DNA of 12,913 nt, from positions 1 to 12,913 of the forward strand of contig WKLE02002592.1 in NCBI GenBank assembly GCA_014885115.2. Reading direction: 5' to 3'. This stretch comes from Asterionellopsis glacialis (Eukaryota; Bacillariophyta; Plagiogrammaphyceae; Rhaphoneidales; Asterionellopsidaceae). This document shows positions 1-8,386 of this stretch, piece after piece; positions within the stretch are counted from its first letter, which is position 1; every line of letters starts with the position of its first letter. Under the pieces are notes generated by a model. The model searched no databases, was not told where the DNA came from, and was given only the letters and a program-made list of their open reading frames with translations. The position numbers and the translations under genes were made by a program.

Positions 1-928
1 TGGAAAGAGTGCCAGCTCATCAAATTTTTCTTTCTCTAAGTATCACATGTCATTTGCATGCAACGCATGCCCCAGCCAGCAGTCTCTTTCTGTCCTTTGT
101 ACAACTGTTTTATACTTGTGCATCAGAGTCCTAAAAGATACTTCACACTCATCAATAAAAGAATGTAACTTTGTTCAATGTTTCATCCATGCTTCACAGG
201 CCAATAACTTCTCATATAATTCAATATAGTTTGTAATTTCATCTCGTTTATCCATGTTGCTACCACCACCACCAAGTATAGATTTAGCCACATGTGTCTG
301 CCATGTTATGATGCATGCTAACATGAGACAGGTATAATCAGAAGACTTCAATGAAGACTTCACAAGCTTCCTAAATCCATTGTGAACAAAGGATACAATA
401 GGTAATGAACAATCGCTCTGATGAGCACACTGTCAAGATACCTTAGCTAACGCAGCATCAAACAATATACCAGTCAAGAACCTTTTCAAAGAAATGTGTG
501 GCACTTAACTTGTCTAATCCAGCATTTTTCCAGTGCAATATTTCTGGTGGTGTAGCACAATGTATACCATGTTTTTCATCACACATTAATAGTTCCTATA
601 GTGCAATAGTTGCTGCAATTCATCTTGTGTCTTGTTATGAAAGTCTGCACTTCTCCTGAGATTACATGGAAAAGCATAATTATCAGCTTCGGATGTGGGA
701 CAATCACAGTCTCTACACACTAGATTAACTCCTTCCGCATGACTTCTGTATCGTCCACTGGCAACATCTGCAGTTTCACAATCACATATCATACAAATTA
801 TAGGTATCTCGAATGTAACGTTTTTGTGGAAATGACCACATAGGTCTAGATCACATTGTATTCCTCAATGTTCTTGATAGTTTTTGATGCCACTAAGTAC
901 ATACCGTAATGCACGATGGTAATTACGT
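1..928 (-). pseudogene. Decayed transposase-like ORF, left part
   Basis: Read on the minus strand from 928 down, this encodes an uncharacterised transposase-like protein I recall from algal genomes (no search run). In order: a YHRAL segment near 915; a Cys-rich zinc-ligand block with CDC, CRDCDCP and a later Cys (about 640-785); GIHCATPPEILH near 530-565; HQSDC near 405-430, where the family in my memory has QSDR; and an EAWMKH helix near 180-195. Frames run 1 (928-586), 2 (580-458), then 1 again to the window start. In-frame stops are TGA at 865-867, 433-435, 175-177 and 43-45 and TAA at 586-588; the frame-2 stretch ends in TGA at 458-460. The TGA at 175 aligns with a Trp codon in the second copy near 8927. 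The DNA-transposon role is inferred from family likeness. It is clearly non-functional. The protein runs off the window at position 1. Confidence 0.6.
90..215. repeat. 126-bp direct repeat, copy 1 (partner 8838-8962)
   Basis: This stretch, from ctgtcctttgtac to ctcat, recurs at 8838-8962 in the same orientation with scattered substitutions and one base missing in the right copy. It encodes the EAWMKH to VVQRT part of the transposase-like ORF, so these are two copies of one older element. Similarity stops on both sides, so only a fragment is shared. Confidence 0.85.
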
Positions 929-933
929 ACGGG
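929..933. repeat. Target site duplication, left
   Basis: The bases acggg directly precede the TG end of the left LTR and recur directly after the CA end of the right LTR (8646-8650). Five bp is the usual Ty1/copia duplication length. The match shows that both LTRs belong to one insertion rather than to a recombinant of two elements. Confidence 0.85.
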
Positions 934-965
934 TGTCAGAATCGAGTATGTGTTGATTAACTATT

Positions 966-977
966 TCCTAAATTATA
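966..977. repeat. 12-bp deletion scar (tcctaaattata)
   Basis: This single copy corresponds to two copies in the intact LTR (8419-8430 and 8590-8601), which are 171 bp apart, exactly the LTR length difference. It marks a deletion by slippage or short-repeat recombination. Confidence 0.9.
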
Positions 978-981
978 GTTA

Positions 982-1011
982 CTCTACAAGCTCAGACCTT
1001 TGGTCTGTCCT
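982..1011. other. LTR-end hairpin, left copy
   Basis: The segment CAGACC-TTT-GGTCTG forms a perfect 6-bp stem. The other LTR has CAGAC-TTTCG-GTCTG at the matching place near 8618-8632. The stem is retained although two of the four LTR differences fall inside it, so it may be a structured RNA end; chance cannot be excluded. Confidence 0.4.
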
Positions 1012-1021
1012 TATCCTCTCA

Positions 1022-1029
1022 CCCCCCTC
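1022..1029 (-). other. Polypurine tract
   Basis: On the minus strand gagggggg lies immediately upstream of the 3' LTR and about 32 bp after the RNase H stop. This is the expected place and composition for the plus-strand DNA primer of a retrotransposon. Confidence 0.8.
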
Positions 1030-1061
1030 ATGATTCCTACTATGTGTGATCTAGGGAGTGT

Positions 1062-1772
1062 TTACACTGCTGATGCTGTCATATCATATGTTGGGATCAT
1101 CCGTTTAATGATAGATGATGATGTTGGTTGACTCGATTCTTTTGTAGTCTGTTGAGACTGTTTAATGTGTGCTGTAAGGGTATCGGTGGCGGGTGGTTTA
1201 AAGATTGGTGAGTAGATTGGGACTTGTCTTCCCATGAGAACATCTGTTTGTTGATAAAATTTTATTCTTCTTAGGTTCTTAGTGAAGGCGTCACCTATTT
1301 TATGTTGAGTCGTAATCTGTTGTAATTTGATCAGATCAGTTTCACACCAGTTTTGTAACGCAAAGTATTTGATGTCCATGTGTTGGGTTTGTTTTGTTGG
1401 TTGACCGGAGTTTGCCATGTGTAGTGCCCCTTGGTTATCTTCAAATAATATTGTTGGGAGATGTTGCTCAAAGCCAAGTTCATATAGGATGGATCTAAGG
1501 TAGAGTATCATTTTTCCTGCTTCTGCTGCTGCAGCAAATTCTGCTTCCGTTGATGATAATGCTACTACAGTGGGTTGATATTTGGTTTTGTAGGCGATTA
1601 CTGCACCTGCGAGCATTATTGTTATGTCAATGATAGAGCGCCTATGTCTTCTGTTGGTGCCCCAATCAGAGTCTACATATCCATGGATTGTTGCTGGTTG
1701 TGTAGATTTTGGTATTGAGTGCATGATATCATTGTCGGTGATGCATGCTTGTGCCAGTATGTCCAGTAGATG
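1062..1772 (-). pseudogene. RNase H domain and C-terminus of Pol
   Basis: The RNase H domain removes the RNA strand of the RNA:DNA hybrid during reverse transcription. Visible copia RNase H motifs are GYVDSDW near 1663-1683, ALSSTEAEF near 1536-1562, EDNQGA near 1425-1445, and QHMDIKYFALQNW followed by KIGDAFTKNL. The acidic residues of the first three motifs are present. The frame differs from RT: it changes near 1765-1775, where the tail of the RT frame becomes nonsense while this frame already reads sensibly upstream of its first Met at 1724. The last 60 or so residues are Thr/Ser/Gln-rich and end at TAA 1062-1064. It is the best preserved part of Pol, with no internal stop after the frame change. 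Confidence 0.88.
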
Positions 1773-3240
1773 TTAGGAGTTGTACACCAATAGTGTATAC
1801 CTTTGTTTTTGGTGAGTGCTAGGTATTTCATCAGGTGTCTTAATGCTTGATAATGGATCTTGGCAGGGTTTGATGCATATTGTGAAAGTTTTATAACAGC
1901 AGATGAAATGTCTGGTTGTGCAACGGTCATGGCGTATATTGCTTCTCCTATTACTTGACGATAGTTGAAATTCTCTTCTCGTAGTTGTTGTTGTTCTTGT
2001 ATGGTTTCAGGTGGCCGGGCGATTTCTAGTTGAGTTTGATACGTATTATCATCGCTCATTGGGATTGGATTACACTGAGTTATTGTCTCATGCCATTCAT
2101 GATGATTGAGGACTTTATCAAGAAATGATTCACACAAAAATTTTACATAGTTTCGTGCTTGTGTGACGTCAATACCATTAAACTTTTTCATAATGCCAAA
2201 ATCGTTTAACGGTACACTCAGATATTGCCCCACTTGTTTGATTACTGCTTGAGCTATTTTCTTATCTTGACACGCAACTGCAAAATCGTTGACTTGTCCA
2301 AGGAATAACACTTTCTTACCTCATATCTTTGTTGAGTAGATACATTTTTTGTGTGTTGTGTTCCAGAATTATTCTTTTTGGATTAGTATGTTGGATATAT
2401 ATTGGTCCCATAGCCTTGGAGATTCTGGGTGGCCTTGAATTGCATGGAGGACGGGTAGTAATATCCTGGTGGAATTGGGGGACGTTTCTTGTGTTGTGTC
2501 CACCACTCTCTATATTGATCATCAATTTCCATGTATAACGGTTGTTGAGGAGGTGGTGCTTCTACAAACGCATTGCCTGCGTCGGCTCCCATAACTATCA
2601 TGTTTTTGATGGATGATAGGGCCCAGAATATCCTCGCTGCGGGCTGTTCCACACAAGATGCATATGTGTATGCTAGGGTTACTGCTTTTCCGTATCTAGG
2701 GCCTCCATCACATGTGCCTCTAGCCTTCCTTGTTTCTTCATCTTTAAAATGATATGACCAGACAAAAGGTAAGACTATGTCCTTCTTGGGCCTTGGGCAA
2801 GGTTTTCCAAACATGGTTTGTGCCTCATAATTACCATGCTGTTAAAATTCCCCTTGTTGCCATAGATCCCAATCCTTGCGGCGTTTGAGTTGTTTTCTCA
2901 AGTATTTAGCTGATAAGTCAATCTCCTCCGATGCCAATGCTTGATGTATCACCGCTTCTTCTATGGGTGGTAAAGATTTGGGATCCGCCCACAAGTTGTT
3001 GTCTTCGCCATACCTTAGTACATGCAAGTGGTGGGCAAGCATATGTAATTGATCAAAGTGCAGTTGTGAAATTCCGTCGGATGTCAGTGGTGCGGCAATT
3101 TCTGGGTGTGCAATTGTCACTTTGCATTGTTTGGTATTTTTATCTTGTTGAATTTCTTGGACCAGTTGTCGAAGTTTGTGAACGGTATCTTTTTTGATTC
3201 CATTTATTGCCCTGATAGTACCGTGTCGTAGTCGGCTTTG
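1773..3240 (-). pseudogene. Reverse transcriptase domain of Pol, catalytic site altered
   Basis: This is RNA-dependent DNA polymerase of the copia type. In order: a linker ending KDWDLWQQGEF (2845-2880), FGKPCPRP, GADAGNAFVEAPPP with the first catalytic Asp at 2581-2583, PPIPPGYYYP, HPESPRLW in the next frame, LFLGQVNDFAVA at 2278-2311, and the thumb/connection to about 1775. The YVDD-equivalent reads QVND: the Asp codon at 2288-2290 is AAC where copia elements have GAC. In-frame stops are TAA 2842-2844, TAA 2369-2371 and TGA 2321-2323. A one-base loss near 2446-2454 changes the frame, which then stays constant through the catalytic motif. Either the stops or the Asp change would abolish activity. 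Confidence 0.9.
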
Positions 3241-4563
3241 TCATTTTTGTATCTTAGCTGCTGGTGTGCCACTATGGCATGCCTTGATAATTGGACCTTC
3301 AGAACGGTTGTTATAATGGAGGTCAAAACCTAAGGCAGGATGGGTTGGGTGTATGTCGATGGTCTCTGTAAATGATGGTCCATATACATCAAGTGATAAA
3401 TGAATTGAAAGGATGTCTGGATCATTAGCTTTTGGTGTCATTGGTTCTTCAATGGATGTGACAATCAGTAACGTAGCTTTGTTTAGCATTGTCTGTATGA
3501 TGTGGTCCGGTATAGGTGGTAGATCTTCGTCGAGGAGTTGAGTTGTCTGGAGAGTAGCCGCTGCCGCTATGTCAGTTGGTATATCCTCGAGAAGACCAGG
3601 GTTAAATTCTGTTTGTAATATCTTATTGGACGTATTACCCGAGTTCGGGTCAGCCGTCGGATGATCTATATCCGCATATTTTGTAATCAGTTGTTGATGG
3701 ATTGATGGGCAATTAGCTGGAGCCGTGGAGTAGTGGATATGTCTAGCACGTTTTTCTTGTCTGGTTTCTGTGTCTAGATACACAATGTTCTTCAATGTGC
3801 CTGTAAATCGGAGGAAGATACCTGTGGAAGTATGATCGCCTGCCTTACTATTCCTGAAGCCTGGGTTCCTTGAATTCACCAAACTCCCAAATACCTGTTC
3901 TCCAGACCATTTTTCATATGGTGTCATCTTAATGGTGTCATGATATAGGCGGTTATAGAGATAAACAGAGTATACCAATGCATCTGCCCAGTATGCCGAT
4001 CCCAGCCCTGCATTATATAATAGGCATCTCGTCCATTCTGTGACAATGTATCGGAGCCTGTGTCCTCAAGGAGATATCCGGATTTTAATAGGATTCAACA
4101 AAATTCTGTAGATTGCGCCAGTTCCCCTCTTTGGTCCGTACAGGTAAAGCATTGGGTATTGTCTTGGTGTCCATAAATCTCCATGAATGCTTGAATAGTT
4201 TCTGTAGGTGGTTCCTTTGATTTCGAAAGGAAGACCCAGCATACTCTGGTATATGCGTCTGTTATAAGAAGGTATGAATTGAATCCTTCCCTGCTGGTGA
4301 TTATAGGATTCTTCTGTTGTGGACGGTTTCGGAGTTTATTGCGGCGGGTGGATGCTATATATTTGGGGCCTCTCACGAATCCAAAGTCCATATGATACCG
4401 TTCTCCAGGTTTACTAGCTTCAAATGTTTCCGTTTTTCCTTTTGGTGCTTTGGTTAGCTTGCTGCGTATGCAACTTTTGCAGTGGGTGCGTTCTGTAAAA
4501 AAGATGACGGGCTGGCGTTAATTTTTTGACTGTACCACAAAATTTAAAAAGGAGGATGGGAGT
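3241..4563 (-). pseudogene. Integrase domain of Pol, catalytic core deleted
   Basis: Integrase joins the element's DNA ends to host DNA. Present: CKSC of the N-terminal zinc finger near 4470-4480, HMDFGF with the first catalytic Asp at 4386-4388, LLITDAYTR, and TDQRGEL with the second Asp at 4134-4136 (copia has DQGGEL). After SQNGR near 4030 the sequence jumps straight to CLLYNAGLGSAYW in another frame. The segment that carries the catalytic Glu in copia (NGxxER) is missing, a deletion not divisible by three. The two His of the HHCC finger are also not found, since the stretch 4510-4563 is disturbed. TGA stops lie at 4095-4097 and 3241-3243. The C-terminal part keeps a GIFLRFTG-type motif, then a variable linker to 3241. 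Confidence 0.9.
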
Positions 4564-4582
4564 TCAGGGAGTTCAGGGAGTT
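4558..4582. repeat. 9-bp microrepeat (gggagttca, about 2.8 copies)
   Basis: Two copies of gggagttca plus gggagtt stand at the protease/integrase junction. On the coding strand each full unit carries a TGA (4573-4575 and 4564-4566). Slippage here could have created both stops and the nearby frame change. Confidence 0.75.
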
Positions 4583-5085
4583 TCTAGACAATACGACTGT
4601 GGTACGCTTTGGTGTGTCTTGGTAAGGTGTGAGGCGTTTTGTATAGTACAGGCCGTTGTTTTGTTTGAGGTCAATCGTTGCAACCTTATCATTGTGTTGA
4701 TTATAGTATTCAAGTTGGCCGGTATTATAATCCAGTATTCTAGTTCCTCCATACTGGCTACTTTATGATCTGGTGCTATGATAGTGCCAGCTGCCTGGTT
4801 GCTATGTAACATAGAGTAATATAACTTCCCACCCTCGTTTGTCTTGTTGGTAAGGAAATGACCAAAGCCTTCACATATTAGAGGTGCTTCTGCATTAGCG
4901 GAATGCACCGGGTATGGGACGATTGTACGAAATTTATGAAGTAGTTGTTTGATTCCTGTTAAGCTGCGGTTTGCACCAGGATCTACCTGTGCACGAGTCA
5001 TCGCTGCTTGGAGTTGGCGACATATAGCCTGTTGTGCCTGTGCTGGATCCGGGTCATCTAGTTGTGGGGCACTGTTTTCATTGTG
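4576..5085 (-). pseudogene. Aspartic protease domain of Pol
   Basis: The protease cuts the polyprotein into its working parts. The active-site segment reads DPGANRSLT, with Asp at 4981-4983; retroelement proteases normally have D-S/T-G, so the Ser/Thr position is Pro here. The open stretch begins just after the zinc knuckle (5086-5127) and stops at TGA 4573-4575. Downstream it continues through a pre-integrase region without recognised motifs. It is in the same frame as Gag, as in single-ORF copia elements. Ser/Thr to Pro next to the catalytic Asp would be expected to damage activity; whether Pro is normal in close relatives is unknown to me. Confidence 0.75.
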
Positions 5086-6426
5086 GTAGTTGTTGGCAGC
5101 GTGTCCCCACATGTGACATGCTTCACATTGTTCTTCCGTGTGTTGACGACGGGGTTTACTTTTAGAATTCCTGTCTTGAACCGCGTTCAGCTGTGGGTGG
5201 GTGTATTCGGCTGTCTCCTAATAGTGTGAGTTGTTGTCACCTAGGATGTCCTCAAGGTAGTGGATCAATCCACCGTGTGTTGTGTCTGCTTTCGGAAGGA
5301 TCAATATAGCATCTTCACCCACTGTTGTATCTCTTCTTGCAAGGAGGTTTACTTTGTTGGCTAAAAGGCCCAACATGTGTGTTGCTGGTAGTGGTTTATC
5401 ATAGGGAATGGTATTTAATTCCCTGGTTAGGCAATCGATCACAGATTTGAATCAATCATTGTGTTGTATACCCTGGAGAAATCCATTGCTCATTTCCCGA
5501 GGAGTATATTTATTGCCTTTTGTTAATTGAGCTTCATAGAACAGATGCATTTGTGTTTCAAACGTGAAGATGGTTTTCGCGTGACCGTCGAATATTGGTC
5601 AATCATTAGTCTCTGTTACCATGGAATCTGGTGGTAGATATTCAGGGAGTGAGACTTGCAAGATCATGCAGAGAGCCTCATAACCATCATTGAGTTGTAG
5701 TCTTGACCATGCAAGATCTTTTGCTACAGGGTCAGTAATCATATTGGTTTGGTTAAGTTTGATGGCCAACATTTTCGTGTATTGGTCAACATAGTCCATG
5801 GGTAAGTCTTTTGGGTACAATGGTTCACCTGGTCTTAGGTCAGGCATATTTCGCAATGGAATTTGGAATAATGCACATGCTGCATGGATCTGCTGGTAAA
5901 ATTGTCAAACCGGGGTTTCCTCTAATTTGATTAGTTGTGTGTCCAATTTTGTATTGAGGAATTTGGTCTCCAGATAAGGAGACGGTTTGTATTTAATGAG
6001 TGGATCCATGGACTGTCATGTTGAAGTGTCATATCTGCGGTCCTGAGCGGCTTCTGGTTCCCTCTGTGGAGTCTGAAGAGTGTGGGGTGGAGTATGGGGA
6101 CCCACCGTTGGAGGTTTGCTGGGCAGAGTCCTCTTGTTGGATGGTGGTCCCGGTACATTCATTGATGTGTGTATCCCATCATTGTTTGATGGTGATTTCG
6201 AGGATTGATATCAGTTGAGGGGATGGTGTGATGCTGACACCCGTGAGGTACTGGTTGGTGTACGCGTATTCACCAATGGTGAGTGGTAGGACGGTGAGGG
6301 AGTTGTGACGGAAGCCAGGCGGGGTGGAGTTGGTGCTGCAGTGTTGATCAGGTATCGATGTTGAAACTGTGCCGGGCCCATACGGTTGAAGACATTAGGT
6401 GTTGGTGGAGAGGAGTGCGAGTCCTG
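5086..6426 (-). pseudogene. Gag C-terminal part with capsid-like region and zinc knuckle
   Basis: This continues the Gag frame after the first TGA. 6426-6020 is Pro/Ser/Thr-rich low-complexity sequence. 5990-5220 is a helical capsid-like region with FDGHAKTIFTFETQMH and EMSNGFLQGI segments of the kind found in copia Gag. Then come basic residues and a nucleocapsid CCHC knuckle at 5127-5086: Cys, Cys and His are in place (CX2CX4H), but the fourth ligand is Tyr (TAC, 5086-5088) instead of Cys. In-frame stops: TGA at 6211-6213, 6016-6018, 5905-5907, 5599-5601 and 5452-5454; TAG at 5218-5220. No frame change is needed across this whole stretch, so it has decayed by substitution rather than by indels. 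Confidence 0.82.
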
Positions 6427-8094
6427 TCAATGGTCATGCGAGTCCTGTTGATGGTTGTGTTGGAGGGGGAGGGCATCTAGTTTTTCATCAATTTTTACGA
6501 GTGCATCCATCACATGTTGGTGGATTTCATCAATATAGAGTTCAGATGAGTGATCTAGCTCCTCAGCCGTTTTGTCCGCTTGGTTTTGAAATGTTTGTAG
6601 GTGCTCCTCAACAGCTGCATTCAGCATGGCGTTTTGAATTGTCATCTCCTCTTTTATTTTAGTATGAGTGACCTCCAAGTCCTTAGTCAATTTTTTCTGA
6701 GATTGTTTCATTACTTGAATACATTCTTGTTGTTGGGTCGTGTCCCGGTAGGTTTCTAATTCTGCTATTTTCTGCTTAGCTGTCTGGAGGTCAGCGCGTA
6801 GTGCTTTGGAGGATGATGCCATGGTAGCAATTTGTAGTTGCTGTTTCTGCGTGGTGCTCTCAAATTGCGTTATTTTGGAGATGAGTGCCGTGTTGTACTC
6901 TTCCAATGCATCCAGGGGTTCATTGATGGTCACTATATCCTGTGTTGGATCGTCCAGTGTTGTACCCAGTAAGTGAGAAATGGAACTCTGGGTGCTATTT
7001 TCCCAGTGCTGTTGCCTTTTTGTCTCCTGGTCAAAAGCATTCCGTAATTCAACATAATGTTGTTGCAGCAACCAGTGGTGTCGAGATAGCATGGCATATT
7101 TTGATGTTTGCTCTTCCAGTTTTGTCTGGATTTTGATATATGACGACTCTTCCGACATATTGTCATGTGCTTCTGGGACATCGTGGTCCTTATCCTGTGA
7201 TGTGTCACAATCGTATGATGAGTCATCTGGGGACGGAACCAAAGATGTTGATGATGGGAGTGATTGGAATGGAGAGGGACCTAATTGTTGTTCCTGTTGT
7301 TTGTGAAATTTTTGTGTGTTCTTGTCCGGATAGTCGAGATCTGGGAGGTCCTCATCTGGATCGTTGTTGTCTTGGTTGTCGGTACAAACGTCATCATCTG
7401 GTTTGTTGGGATGATCTGTAGTGTGAGTATCCTCATTTCTTTCCTTGTTGACTTGAGTCCCGTGGTTAAATTTTGCTTGTGTCTCATCTGGAAATTCTTC
7501 TGGATCCGGTGTGGGATGTTTATGCTCATGGGTCGAAGTCCGATCGGGTGGGCGGTGCGGCCCTTCAGACGTGTTGGTTGGATTTCTAAGTCGTACGAGT
7601 TGAGTTTGTGTTGGTGGCAATTTAACCGCTGCCTTCCGGGTATTCTTTGAATCTTGCCACGGATTCGTGGAGGTTGTTGGTGCCATTAATCTGGCAGAAG
7701 GGGAGTCTTGTATAGGCTCTGAAATTGATCGCTTAGTGGTAGTTGGTTGAGTTTGAAGATAACGATATGTATCATTGCCAGGGTCCTTCTCTAGACCTCC
7801 CATGTTTAGTTGTTCCGTGGCTGCAATCATCGCATCAAAATGCTTCTCAAGGTCGCGGTGCCATGTAGTGATGTTTGTCTTGAGGTCGCCAAAGGCATCC
7901 TTATAACGAGTACAAACTTTCGTGGTGTTGCGGAAACGCTTGATGTAGTTTTGAATGAATTCCTGCAAGGGCTGTGCTGCTTGTGCCTTTGTATATGTTC
8001 TGATTGTAGGTTGGCCTGCATTCATGGTCCCATTAGACAAGTTGTTTGTTCGGGAACAAGGATCCTTCTGAGGTGATTTCGAGTTTGTCATCAT
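6427..8094 (-). pseudogene. Gag N-terminal coiled-coil extension
   Basis: This 555-residue open stretch starts at tandem ATGs (8092-8094 and 8089-8091) and ends at TGA 6427-6429, in frame with the rest of Gag, so I treat it as the truncated start of one polyprotein. Residues 1-120 are basic and polar, 120-310 are Pro/Thr/Asp-rich with acidic runs, and about 316-541 is a long heptad-rich, Gln/Glu/Lys-rich helix predicted by eye to be a coiled coil. A codon TTG at 8112 in frame is not a plausible start. It has no internal stop, unlike the remaining coding part. Typical copia Gag has no such extension; long N-terminal Gag regions are known to me from diatom elements. It may help build the virus-like particle, which is inference. 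Confidence 0.82.
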
Positions 8095-8312
8095 TCTTAG
8101 CAATAAGAACAAAAAATAAAAAGTGAGTGGATACCGTTGGATCCGTAAACCTTCTGTTGGCGTTGGGTCTTCAGTTCTTGTAGAATGTGGTACTAGGTGT
8201 ACGGAGATTGGAAGAGTTCGGTACGTGTGAAATAGAGGACTCGGAAGGAGTCAATGACAAGGAATTGGGTCTGAATGAGCATTGCGAGATGTATTTTGAT
8301 CGAAACGCAAAT

Positions 8313-8330
8313 GCCTCAATGTGTTGAGGC
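8313..8330 (-). other. Leader hairpin
   Basis: A perfect 7-bp inverted repeat (gcctcaa / ttgaggc) with a 4-base loop lies in the untranslated leader, 57 bp downstream of the 5' LTR in transcript direction. The position suits an RNA packaging or dimerisation element; this is inference from place and shape only. Confidence 0.45.
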
Positions 8331-8369
8331 GTAGGGTAGGGCAGCCCTGTCAGTACGCAGAGCGAGTCT

Positions 8370-8386
8370 GAAAAGTGCTTATAACC
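8370..8386 (-). other. Primer binding site, probably to an internal tRNA segment
   Basis: Directly after the 5' LTR the element reads GGTTATAAGCACTTTTC. It does not resemble the complement of a tRNA 3' end (TGG...). It does resemble the copia-type site (GGTTATGGGCCC), which pairs with the anticodon arm of initiator tRNA-Met: the complement GTGCTTATAACC agrees with GGGCTCATAACC at 10 of 12 bases. Use of a half-tRNA primer is therefore likely; the exact tRNA is uncertain. Confidence 0.6.

Larger units (their letters stand above)
934..1021 (-). repeat. 3' LTR, internally deleted (88 bp)
   Basis: It starts TGTCAG and ends CTCTCA on the plus strand, as the 259-bp partner at 8387-8645 does. Its first 44 bases are identical to the partner's start, and its last 44 match the partner's end with 4 transitions. 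The missing 171 bp lie between two copies of tcctaaattata in the partner; only one copy remains here (966-977). Loss of the central part probably removes promoter or polyadenylation signals. Confidence 0.92.

Noticed and set aside
175..363. Stand-alone 62-codon gene on the minus strand
   Set aside because: It is one segment of the larger transposase-like fossil, which continues in the same frame past TGA on both sides.
2316..2525. 69-codon minus-strand frame inside RT
   Set aside because: Another frame of the RT region; the true continuation (HPESPRLW to the QVND box) lies in a different frame with two stops.
2329..2538. Hydrophobic 69-codon plus-strand frame that looks like a membrane protein
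   Set aside because: Exactly antisense to RT, whose motifs are recognisable on the other strand.
6399..6662. 87-codon plus-strand open frame
   Set aside because: Antisense shadow of the Gag coiled coil; the overlapping minus-strand frame is longer and in context.
6933..7226. His/Thr-rich 97-codon minus-strand frame
   Set aside because: Out-of-frame shadow inside the Gag N-terminal frame.
7285..7650. 121-codon plus-strand open frame
   Set aside because: It is antisense to the gag N-terminus. The Thr/Pro/Asp-rich Gag composition produces stop-poor hydrophobic antisense frames; no motif was seen.
8095..8112. Gag start at an upstream TTG (8112)
   Set aside because: Nuclear genes rarely start at TTG, and tandem ATGs follow within 20 bp.
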